Positions 8,848-19,043 of a stretch of DNA of 64,000 nucleotides are shown in pieces. Below the pieces are notes generated by a model. The model saw only the letters and a program-made list of their open reading frames with translations, searched no databases and was not told the DNA's origin. The stretch's first letter is position 1, and each line of letters starts with the position of its first letter. The DNA comes from Linnemannia schmuckeri (taxonomy: Eukaryota; Mortierellomycota; Mortierellomycetes; Mortierellales; Mortierellaceae), in assembly GCA_029449235.1 (NCBI GenBank), contig JANATG010000018.1, forward strand, positions 1,178,001-1,242,000. Direction: 5' to 3'. Made by a program: the position numbers and the translations under genes.

Positions 8848-10732
8848 ATGACCACCGAAAACGAGAACCGGTTCCCAGACCTAGTCGAACTGGACGCCCT
8901 GCGGCTGACCGTGATTGTCGACAACGAGGTCGACTTTATGACCTCTGTCCCCAGAGACCTCGGCCACACCACCCAAGCCCAGTCCCTCTTCAAGGACCAT
9001 CGTCGCCTCGACAAAGACAGAACTACTGTTTCTTCCGGTAACGACCACACCCATTCCCACGCGCACGCGACAGAGGGTGATAAGGATGATGCGTCTAAGC
9101 GTGAGATGACCACAGTCGATTTCAACTTTGCCGATGTCTGCTATGGTGCCCACGGCCTCTCTATCCTCCTCGTAAGCGACTCTTTTTTTTTTTTTTTTTT
9201 ATTGTGAAACGACCAGACACGTACATCATAAGCAGTATGACGCGTGTGTCCTACTACAATGTTTATTTCGTGTCTTTAACTCGCTTCCCACTTTAACAAA
9301 ATAGACGGGAGTCAAGGACAATAAGGAGCACAAGGTGCTGTTCGACACCGGCCCACACTCAGCCATCTTTCTCGAGAACGCCAAGCGCCTCGAGATCGAG
9401 TTTGAAAAGATTGAGGTCATCGTCCTCTCCCATTGGCATATAGACCATTCTGGTGGTATGCTTGCAGCTGTTGAGCGTTGCCAGCAGGCTCGTCAACAAC
9501 AGCAGCAGGGATCTGCTTCTCCAGGTAAGAAAGTTGCTGGTGTTTGTAAAAGCGCGCACATGATTGTCTTAAGGAAGGAGCGTAACGGCCTGTGAGGGGG
9601 CGATAGATTGTTAAACCCATTTCTTTTTACGTAAACATAACCTCCTCTTTCTAATTTTTCAAAACGCCCCTTGTTCTTAGTCGTGTTGGATTTGCACCCG
9701 GATAGACCGGATGAGCGCGGCATCTGTTTAACAAGACCTTCACCTCCCGGATCAACCACCCATGAACAATCCATGGAGTACGTCGCTTGGGGCAAAGACC
9801 CCTCCTTCTCGGCCCTCGAATCCGCCGGCGGTCAGGTAAGTTCTCCTCACTAATTCTTAAAGTAGAGTTGCAAATCGCGCACTGACAGTAGAGTTACATG
9901 CATCCATGAGGATGCACCCACTCCATTGTTACGCCTCTTTCTCACCACTCTGTTCTTTTCAGTTGACACTCACTCCTTCCCTTTTTTTTTTTTTTTTTTT
10001 TATTTTATCTCATAAAACGAAAAAAAGGTCTCAAAGAACGCAGAGGCACACACGATCTGCGAGTCCTACTTCGGAGTCTCAGGAACCATCCCGCGCAGAA
10101 CAACCTACGAGACCGGACTTCCCAACCATGTCCGATGGTCAGACACTTCCAAATCCTGGACTTCTGAGCAAGAAATCATGGACGAACGATACCTTGTTGC
10201 CCGAGTCCGGTCGAAGGGTCTTGTCGTTTTGACGGGATGCTCGCATGCGGGCGTTATTAATGTCTGTCAGGACGTGCAACGTGCCTTTGGCGCTGGCAAC
10301 GAGAAAGATAATAATATCTTTTTTGTAGTCGGTGGGTTTCATCTCGCAGGAGGGTCCATGGAAAGCCGTATTGAAGGTACATATATCCTTTTTGCTTTTT
10401 ATTACTTGTGTTCTTGAGACTCTTCACTTGACAAAATGCGAAAAAGCAAAAGAAGGATACTTTCGCTTGTCCCATCGCAACTGCCTCATACAAACATTCG
10501 TATCCTTTTTTTTCTTCTTGCTCTTGTCCTTGTACTTCCTCACCCTCGTTCGCGTGTGTTCGAAAATACAGAAACGGTGAAGGATATGAAGGAAATCAAT
10601 CCGTCGTACATGGCTCCAGGACATTGCTCAGGATGGCGCGCAAAATCAGCACTCGAGAACGCCATGACCGGAAAAGTCGTCTCTCTCGGCGTCGGTAGCG
10701 ACTTTAGTATTACCCACCATCACGACTCATGA
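8848..10732 (+). CDS. metallo-beta-lactamase-fold hydrolase, DHPMF synthase-like
   Basis: Five exons: 8848-9171, 9305-9524, 9681-9835, 10028-10376 and 10572-10732, giving 402 residues. Phases agree at every junction and all introns are GT-AG (133-195 nt). The N-terminus (LRLTVIVDNEVDFM) and HGLSILL match the start of the 7,8-dihydropterin-6-methyl-4-(beta-D-ribofuranosyl)aminobenzene-5'-phosphate synthase-like branch of the MBL superfamily. The metal motif HWHIDHSGG (about residues 151-159) supplies the HxHxDH ligands. Later landmarks are TGCSHAGVIN, GGFHLAGG and MAPGHCSGWRA, which should supply the remaining His ligands. A His-rich insert (HTHSHAHAT) lies near residue 70. The archaeal namesake acts in methanopterin synthesis, which fungi lack, so the true substrate is unknown. 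Cytosolic by lack of a signal. Convergent with the eIF1A gene. Confidence 0.85.
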
Positions 10733-11029
10733 AGCGTGTTTCGCTTTTTTTTTATCTACCTTATTGGTGTACGGGCAAGGCATCTTCATTTTTTCCGCAG
10801 CGCGCGCTTGCTATTTTCTTTTCTTTTAGCACATATCCACACATATATAACACTATACAACACAAAAGAAAAGAATGAATGAAAAAAGACAATGCTTCAT
10901 TTTTTTAAAAACTGCACAGAAAAGAAAAAAAAAGAGAGTGGTAAAAGAGAAATGTAACAGTGTGGGAAGGAAGGAAGTTGTTGTTTTGTTTGTTGCGTGG
11001 ATGTATAGTCGGATAAAAGGCTAGATAGT
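10733..11029. other. convergent intergenic region
   Basis: AT-rich 3' flanks of the MBL hydrolase (plus) and eIF1A (minus). Several A-tracts and T-tracts could hold both polyadenylation signals. No gene seen. Confidence 0.5.
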
Positions 11030-12290
11030 TTAGATCTCGTCAATATCGAACTCGACATCGAGCTCGTCCTCGCTTCCCTGGAAGGTGTCGGTCTCGTTAA
11101 TCTTGGCGCTCTCGGGCAACTCGCCGTAGGCCTTCAAGTTACGGGCCTCCTCGGTGTTGTACTTGAGAATGACATCTGCCTTGTCGTCCTGGAAGTCACG
11201 GAGCGAGATCAAAATGATATCTCCCTGGTTGATCCAGACCTATTTATGATGTTCACATGAGCAGAGGATGCTTGTTAGATGATGGACTTAGAAGCTGACA
11301 CGATTGTATTGTAAGCCGCTTGTTTTATCATCCTCGTTTGTCTGTTTGTGGTATTCCTTCCTCTGACGCCTTTAATTGCTTGCCATTCGCTCCTTGTTGT
11401 CAAAAGTCCGGTAGGTTGTGAAAATCCAGCCAGAGTGTATGTTGACGTGTGAATTTCGTGCCTGATTGTGGTTGGACGGTGAAAAGAAACACCAACGATG
11501 ACGCACAGACGTCGCCGCTTCTCCATATGGCACATGCAAAATAAAGCCGAGAAGGAAAAAAAAAGGGACGCCTCCAAGACTATACGTTGTTACAAGAACA
11601 CATCACTCCTTGATCTCCTTTCCTTTTCTTTCCTGCCCCTGCCTTTGTCCATTATCCCGTCCGTCCTCGACACCTGGCATGCATTGAAAGAAATACAAAG
11701 TTGAAGAAGAAAAGTAAGAAAAGACAATTACCTTTTTTCTCATCTTTCCACGGATATGTGCAAGACGCTTCTCGCCATCGAAGCACTGGGCCTCGACACG
11801 ACCGTTTCCGAGCATCTTCAGGACCTGAGCGTACTCTGTTCCATACGTCATATGAAAAAAGAAGAAAAAAAAAAAGGTAGGGTAGAGGAGAAAGTTATGC
11901 GTTAGTGGTTCGGTCATTTGCTCATATTCTTCTTTTAGAGCCGATGAAAAAAACCGCAGTTTTTTTGTTTCTCATCAAAAAAAAAACCACAATCAAGAAG
12001 AAACGTCAGCCCATCAGGAAAAAAGAAGAAAAGTGGTGTTATTACCTTGACCGTCCTCCTTGAAGACCAACTCGCGCTTCTCGCCTTCGTTCTCGTTCTT
12101 TCCACGTCTTCTGTTCTTTCCTCCCTATTCAATTCCCAATAATCAACACGAGTGCAAAAAAAAGTGCATTAGTGAACTTGTCCTTAGCGAGTAATAACAG
12201 TGTAGTTCAAGACTTGTCCTTCAGTAGAGTATCGGCAATAGCATTAGATAAAGGTTCAAGATTTCTTACCTTTCCTTTGTTCTTGGGCAT
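11030..12290 (-). CDS. TIF11: translation initiation factor eIF1A
   Basis: Four exons on the minus strand: 12290-12270 (MPKNKGK), 12124-12046, 11835-11732 and 11239-11030, giving 137 residues with correct phases. eIF1A binds the 40S A site, and helps 43S assembly, scanning and start-codon selection together with eIF1. Seen: the basic N-terminal tail (MPKNKGKGGKNRRRGKNEN), the OB-fold core (ELVFKEDGQEYAQVLKMLGN, CFDGEKRLAHIRGKMRKKVW, INQGDIILISLRDFQDDKAD), the helical extension and the acidic C-terminal tail ending DVEFDIDEI. Length and sequence are those of the normal family. The very short 21-nt first exon is notable. It shares a ~740-bp divergent promoter region with the NDUFAF8-like gene. 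Confidence 0.97.
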
Positions 12291-13032
12291 AGTGGATTAT
12301 TCTGATAGGTTATTGAAAGTGAGAAAAAGAGCGAAGGAAAAAGAAAAAAAAAGTTGTTATATGTGTGGTTAGGAGGTGTGAGAACACTTGTGCTTCTTAA
12401 AGAAGGTGCACTGGGGGAGAATGCAGTCGTCGTTGTCGTGATAGTTGTGTGTTGCTTGGCAGGGTATCAAGTGAGCAGAGCAGTGTAGTCCAGACTTGTG
12501 CTTTGTCGTGTGGTATAGATTCGCTCGGTGGGTTTGTGGCGAAAAAAATAGTCCAAATCCTCCTGTGTCCTGTTTTGGCAGAGATGCGAAGTAGATCCGG
12601 CCAAGGATGGTGTCAAGAAGTGATGGATCCTTGCCAGGAGAGGCGATGCAGGGATGCAGCGAGAGAGTGAGTAAGTGAGTAAGTAAGGGGGGCACTTTAC
12701 GGTTGATGGGGTTGTAGAGAGAACAAACAAGATCAAGCAACCTTGCTCGCTTTTATTTACTCTCTCTCCCACCTCCTCTCTCTCGGCCGCAGTCCACCTT
12801 TTTTACCCTCTATACCGTTCTCAGCCTGTGTAAATGGCGTGAAAGATAAAAGAAAAAAAAATTCCGCAGTATCCGCGTCATTTCTTACCCTTACGTCATA
12901 AGCCGCTATCGCCTTGGGACGGTTCCCTCGGTCGTCCCCGTCCGCGCTACGCCCAAAGAGAGAAGAAAAGCTGATCACCTCTCTACTCTCTCAACTCTCT
13001 CTCTCTCTCTCACACATTCACATTCAGACACC
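12291..13032. promoter_or_regulatory. divergent promoter region (eIF1A / NDUFAF8-like)
   Basis: 742 bp between two outward-facing starts. The right end has a CT-rich leader (12960-13015) directly before ATG at 13033. The left end is A-rich upstream of eIF1A. No other gene recognised. Confidence 0.5.
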
Positions 13033-13510
13033 ATGTCAAAGCCGAAGCAGACCCTCGCAACACTTTCAAAAACAATAGCCTCCTGCTCAACAACCGTATG
13101 TCCATCACTCCGCACCTCACACATCACTCACGACTCTTTCTCTCCTTCTCTCTCACCTCGGACTTATCACCCCGAGGTTCACAACCATAAACGTCCGAAC
13201 CCGATCTTGACCCTACCTTTTCATTTACTCATATCCCACTTAACTAGGCAACGGCATATGGCGCATGCATCTCCGCAACGATGAACGACGTCCACAAGGG
13301 TGTCTGCGAAAAGGAGTTTCTCGCCTTCAAGGAGTGTGTCCAATCGTCCGTAAGTTCTCTATTCTCTTTCGGACTTTTTTTTGTTTTTTGTTTTTTTGTC
13401 GTTGTTGTTCCAATTATCAGGTGCATTGTTACAGGTCTGAATACTCATTGTTCTACCTTTTTGACGCGACTTTTCTTGTTTATTGGCAATAGTTGAAGAG
13501 GCGGTGGTAA
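13033..13510 (+). CDS. NDUFAF8: twin CX9C mitochondrial protein, NDUFAF8-like
   Basis: Three exons: 13033-13095, 13248-13349 and 13493-13510 (LKRRW and stop), giving 60 residues. The protein has two CX9C motifs (CSTTATAYGAC and CEKEFLAFKEC), the signature of intermembrane-space proteins imported and oxidised by Mia40. The segment around the first motif (ATAYGACISA) and the C-E-F-x-x-x-C layout of the second resemble NDUFAF8, a small assembly factor of respiratory complex I. That match is from remembered family features, so another small CHCH protein remains possible. The last exon is only 18 nt; it rests on a CAATAG acceptor and gives a basic end. Confidence 0.75.
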
Positions 13511-13800
13511 GGGACTGATATCAGAAGTGAAGAAAATAAAAAAGAAAATACAAACGGAACGAAGGCAAGTTGACAAAATGATCGTGTTTTTTATTACTTC
13601 GTTGTGAACTGAGAAAATACACACTAGAACAAAAAAATATGAAAACAAGAAATGACAACGAAAAAAGAACAAAAAGTGAAAAGGGGGTAATTAAACAAAT
13701 CCCAGAAAAAGAAACCCTACAAGTATACCCAAGCATGTAAAACAACCATGCCTCAACTACACCCCTATCAATCTCACCTCATAGCATTCCCTAGTACAGC
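13511..13800. other. convergent intergenic region
   Basis: AT-rich, with A-tracts. It holds the 3' flanks of the NDUFAF8-like gene and the helicase-like gene. No gene seen. Confidence 0.5.
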
Positions 13801-16800
13801 TTACTCGAGCTAAAGGAAAGAAAAACAACAAAACAAGGAAGGGTCAGCAAATTGTACATCATTTCAAATGAACAACACATGATCAAACATAAGAAGGAAA
13901 ACAAAGAATACGGTACCTGCATTTCGCGGACTTTGATATCGTACATGGCCTCTATGCTCTCCAGCGACAGCAATTGAGATGGATCCTCCTTGACGCAAAA
14001 GTTGATCATCAGAGTCCTCAATCCAGACCGACCAAACGGACCAAACGACGAAATGTAATGCGACGCCCGCTTTGGCATCTCATAGTTGATCACAAGCGAC
14101 GAATGGTCCAGGTCCAAACTATCCATCAACAACGACTCGGACACAAGAATGCACCGCTCAGGCTGGTTGAACTGCCTCGCTACCTCTGTCTTATCCGCCA
14201 TGCTCCACTATCAATTCAAAAAGCTAAAATGTAAGCACTCATATTCAATCGTGCAGAGAAAATCATTGAAAGACAACAGAAAAGACATGAAACTTACGAC
14301 AGAAAGAACAGGAAGATTCCGCTGCTCCAATTTGACGGTTAATGCTTGGGTCAAACTCTGCGACTGCGTGAGGATAACAATGTGTGAAATCTCGGGGTTC
14401 TTGCCCAAGATCTGCATCAGCACCTCCCACTTATGGTCTTTAGGCTCTTCTGCATGCTCACTGCCACCACCATCGCCATTCGCTACTGTTGGTGCTGTAT
14501 GTCGCGGAATATCGACAAAATAATGCTCACTCCACTGCATTGTCAACTCATCCGCTCTCCGGACAGCCGTGTTGTTCCTAAAGTTCTGTGTCTTGATCAA
14601 CTGGATCTGAGGCTGGATACGTCCAGTCATCAACACCACTTGAGCTTCCCGAGGCAACATTGCCCAAAACTGCTTGAACGCATCAAAGTTTACCAGCTCA
14701 TCCGCGCGCATCGAAATCACAACAGTCTCCACAAACTTCATATCCACCAGTTCTTTCCTCAGCACCTCCATCAGAGGGCCCAGTGTCGTCACAACAACCT
14801 GCTTTGCCTGCTCCTGGTCCGACAACACGGACTCCTCAGAACCGAGATCCTCGCTAGTGAGGTAGATCGAGCCGAGTCCCGAAACGCCCTCAAACCAATC
14901 CTGAAAGTCCTCATTGACACGCTGTGGGTTGATTCCATCCGAGCAGATCACCACCGCCTGAGGGTACTTGTGCGTATGAGCGTTGGACGACAGTTTTTCC
15001 AGCAGCGCAATCGCCAGCGTGTTGGTGCGATCCTTTTGCGACTGTGTCTGCGCAATCACGTCCTTGCCCTCCTTGAAAGGCTTCATCACCAACTTTTGAA
15101 TATTCGACGGCTTCTCCAGCCTACATTTCATAGAGAAAAATAAGTCCGTTTAGTCCTAGGTTTGACTGGTAGCAATCCTTGAATAAAACATATAGCCACT
15201 CGTCATGCCTTGGTACATACCCTGCTTTGGCGATCTTGGCGAGGACCTCGGGTCTCAGATCCATCTCCTCCCAGGTCATCTGGCATTCCAAAGAGTTTGA
15301 AAACATCGGCGTCTTTAACGACAACACATAAACGCAAGGCGTGTTAATATCTCCGATAACCTGTGCTCTAATAATTCCAACTCCTAAGACTTCCAAGCTA
15401 AAATGACTAAAAGTAACTTACTTGACGGTTGTCGCGATATTCTTTTTGTAGCTTGGCACTGGTACGTCCTGGTCCTGATTTGTCAAAGTTACCCTTGTTC
15501 GTGGAGGACTTGCGCTGAAAGAACTCGTTTGACTGATCCCTTTGTCCATACTGGTTCGAGGGACCGGCGTTTCTCTGGCCTGGTCGAGCTGTAGCTCCGC
15601 CAGCACGTGAATCCAGCCTTGCGTCTCCTAGTCCACTTGTGCCTAATCCCGAAGTAGCAGCATCCTTGTTGCTCGAGTCCCGAGAAAATGTTCCAGCAGG
15701 TTTCTCAGATGCCTCACCGCGCTGCTCGTTTCTCTTATCCTCATGTGAGCGGGGACCACGCTGGATCCCCAAACGAGCGTTTCTGGCATCTAGTGACGAC
15801 CGTGCATCCTTGGGTGGTTGTGATGGCGTGTTTGGCGACTGTGCCCGTCGAGAAGAGTCAGCGTCCTGGAATCTCCGTTCAATCCCACCGTCCTGGAAGG
15901 ATCCGCCACCACTACCGCGCTGATAGCCCTGCTGAGAGTTGGCGAATCTTGCTTCTGGTGCACCTAATGGCTTGCCCCGACCGGCTCCTGCCCGCTTTTG
16001 ATCTTCGTCGCCAGTGCTGGTAAAAGTTGACTCTTGCTCTCGGGGAGTGTCTTGTGGTGCATCGCCCCATCCTGACGTCTTGACGGGTGCAGAAGTGTTG
16101 TCTGTCTCCCATGGTACAGACTCACCCCACTTGGCGGTCGTGCTCGATGGCTGGCCGACGTTCCATCCATCGCCTGAAGTCGTTGTAGATGGTGCTTCAC
16201 CCCATCCTGAAGCTGGATCTGTTGCAGGAGCATCTCCCATTTCTTCGGTCTGGACCTTTGCTGAAGATTCATCTCGTCGCTTGTCCTGAGTGGTGGGTGT
16301 CTGATCCCGGCCCCCTGCCTGCGTGGTAGTCGCTGTGGCTGTAGCAGGTGGCTCACTCCGTTTACTGGATTGACTTAAAGCCGGAGCATCCGTTCGTCCT
16401 CTGCCCTGGCCCTTTGCCGGCGACTTGTTGCTGTTCCACCCTTCGTTCTTTGCAGAAGGGCCATTGCCCCATCTCTCATTCTTGGCGGTGGTATGACTCC
16501 AGGTATCGTTCTTCTCTGGTGTCTTGCCCCATCCTCCGCCCTGAGCCGAGGTAGACGTAGCAGCAGCGCTGGCAGCAGGCGCAGATCCCCAATCAGTGCT
16601 CTGGGATTGAGCTGGCGCTTCACCCCATCCATCCTGGGTCTGCGAGGCATCCTTGTGACCGGCCGTCGAAGAAGCATCAATCCAGTTGGGCGTCTCTCCC
16701 TCTCCTCCTCCTTTGGAAACCGAAGCCGGCGAATCTTCCCACCTGTTCTGATCTCGCGAGACATCCTTGTGAGCTGCACCACCACCGCCGTGATTGTTGT

Positions 16801-18490
16801 TGCCCGCTGTTGACCTTGCTTTTCCAGGGTTCCAGTCATTCGAATCCGCCGTCTCCCGCGAGCCACGGTCAGAGTGTTGAGGGCGTCGTCCGTCAGGACC
16901 ATTCCGCTGTCCAAGGTAGCTGTTCTTGGAGGCGTACGAGGATGAGTTGGAGGAGTCGTTCCTGTTGTAGCTGTTGTTGTTGTTATGATCGCGAGGACCA
17001 ATGTTTTTGAAAGGAGAACGAGAAGTGTTGGAGGACGAAGTACCGTCAGACGTAGAGTGGTACTGAGGACGGTTGGTTTTGGGTTTTGGTACCCAGGCTG
17101 CAGAATTTGAGCCCGACTGCTGAGAATCCTCCTTTGCTGATGCTAATGGTTTTGTTAAAGAGTCCTCGGGCCCAGAGCGCTGTTGCTGCTGCTGTTGTTG
17201 CTTCCGTGCATGGCCCTTATTGTTGTTACTGTTGGCAGACGACTCTCGTGCATCTAAACCGCTGTCGCCGCCACCCTCCTTGGTCGAACTAAGTGAAACA
17301 ACGGACTCTTCATCATCGTCCTTCTTTTTGTTTTTCCTGCCTGCCTTACGCTTCTTGGCAGGTCCTGTTCCTGTCGATTCAGAGTCGATCGCCTCATCCT
17401 TCTTCTCTCCATGACCCTCACCCGTCGTCGGCGTTGTCGTCGTTGCAGCCCCGTTATTGACCTGTCCAACAGCAGCGGCAGCAACAGAAACGGCGGAAGC
17501 ACCACCTCTCTCGCCAAATCCGCGTCGAGGCGATCGAGGCGAACGCGGGGACCGAGTAGTATGCCGTTGCTGTATCTTCTTGGCTTCCCTGACACCATGC
17601 GACTCCAACGTCGTTGATCCTCCAGAAGGCTGCTGTTGCTCTGTTGTTGATGAAGGCTGTTGGGAACGTGGTACACGCTTCTCAAACTTGCGACCTCTGC
17701 CAAACTCATCCTCCCCTCCACCGCTGTTTCCTCGATAGCCTCCGCCGCCATGGGGCCCACCTGGTCTCGAGTTGGCGAACCTAGCCTCCGAGGTCGATGC
17801 AGGTCCATTGGTATTGTTTCCTGATCGATGTTGGTGTTGATTGTTCGGTGCGCCGTTACTGTTGCCTTGCCCACTGTTTTCCCATCTGCTTCCTCCTCCT
17901 CCTCCTCCTCCTCCTCCTCCTCCTCCCTTGTGATGGTTATCAGGCCGAGAGTAAGAATAAGAAGACGGGTGTTGCTGCTGCTGCTGCTGTTGTCTCTCCT
18001 TGTTATCTCCTGCCACTGCGCCCTTGTGATTGCTGTTGCTATTGCTGCTACTACTTCCTCCAGCAGGGGACAGTACACCCAATCCAACACCACCGCCGTT
18101 GCCGTTGCCGTTGCTACCGTGCGCCTGTCCACCCCCGGCGCTAGTCCCAGTCGATCGAGGACCATTCTCTTGCTCACGCGATGCCCCTACCCCCGCGAGG
18201 TTATTGCTCTTCTTGTTGTTGGATCGTCCTGATTTGGGGGACCCTGGCAGAGGGGATCCTGAATTGGCATTCGTTGTACTCTTGGGTTCCCGAGGCTTGC
18301 TGTTGTTGGAAGATGACTTTTTGGGTGATGCGGATGGGGAGTCGTGTGTGTTGGTGGGATGATCTTGTTTCTTGGAGGGTGCTGACTGAGGTTGTGAAGG
18401 TGTAGGTGTGCCTGAAGAAGCTCCAGCCGAAGAAGCTGCGGCTGCGGCTGAAGGTACAACTGAAGGTACGGCAGCTGTCAAGTCGCTCAT
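13801..18490 (-). CDS. WG/GW-repeat protein with degenerate eIF4A-like (DEAD-box) core
   Basis: Five exons: 18490-15422, 15312-15221 (an acceptor at 15360 is also possible), 15120-14298, 14207-13917 and 13809-13801, about 1427 residues. Residues 1-1020 are disordered and rich in Ser, Gly, Asn and Gln, with a poly-Gly run near 190 and a repeated EARFANS motif. Between ~555 and ~810 lie about 13 spaced tryptophans, mostly GWG, WG or GWN followed by E/S/K and AP (DGWGEAPAQ, TDWGSAPAA, SGWGDAPQD). The last ~395 residues align with eIF4A: Q-motif side (TWEEMDLRPEVLAKIAKAGLE, KPSNIQ), DVIAQTQSQKDRT, LVINYEMP, GRSGLRTLMINF. Catalytic motifs are lost: Walker A GTGKT reads QKDRT, DEAD reads RADE, SAT reads MTG, and HRIGR reads SFGPF. 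ATPase activity is therefore unlikely. Probably an RNA-linked scaffold. Confidence 0.8.
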
Positions 18491-19043
18491 GGTTCGTATT
18501 TTCGTGCCTTGTGCTCACTGGGTGTACGTAGAGGTGTGATGAATGAAGAAGTCGAGTGTGGGGAAAGGGGATGAAATGCGGGTGTGAAAGGGGAGTGTAG
18601 GGCAGAGAAGGAGATGGGAAAGAAACAAAAGGGCGTGCGATCACTTTCTTTCCTCACAAAAAGTAAAAAAAAAAAAAGCCAGCCTTCAAATTTTCATTCT
18701 TTTTAGCAAAGTTACCCACTCGTGCTCACGCTCCACTGACTTCTTCCCTCCACATGCAGTTCAGGAAGGAGGGTGACGTGGAGGGAGAGAAAGACGGCCC
18801 CTGTACAACCCCTCATCGTTGTTCCCTCGTACGGCCCACAACATAAAAGAAAGCCTTACTTCATCTTTCCAAGGGGTTACATGTAGGAGGTTCACACAAG
18901 CACAACAAAAAAAAAAAAAAAAAACAGAAAATAAAAACGCGCTACAAAATAAACGCGACGACCAAAAACCATCCTCACACACGCGACCCATCGCGTGTCT
19001 CCACATTCACTACTTCGATTCAAGTGAAGTTTATTCTACTGAC
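18491..19043. promoter_or_regulatory. promoter of the WG/GW gene and 3' flank of the GH95 gene
   Basis: 553 bp between two minus-strand genes. CT-rich on the minus strand next to the start at 18490 (18500-18640), with an A-tract at 18907-18925. No gene seen. Confidence 0.45.

Noticed and set aside
14433..15143. 236-codon plus-strand ORF opposite the eIF4A-like core
   Set aside because: The minus strand has clear eIF4A homology with correct exon phases. The plus frame has no recognisable feature.
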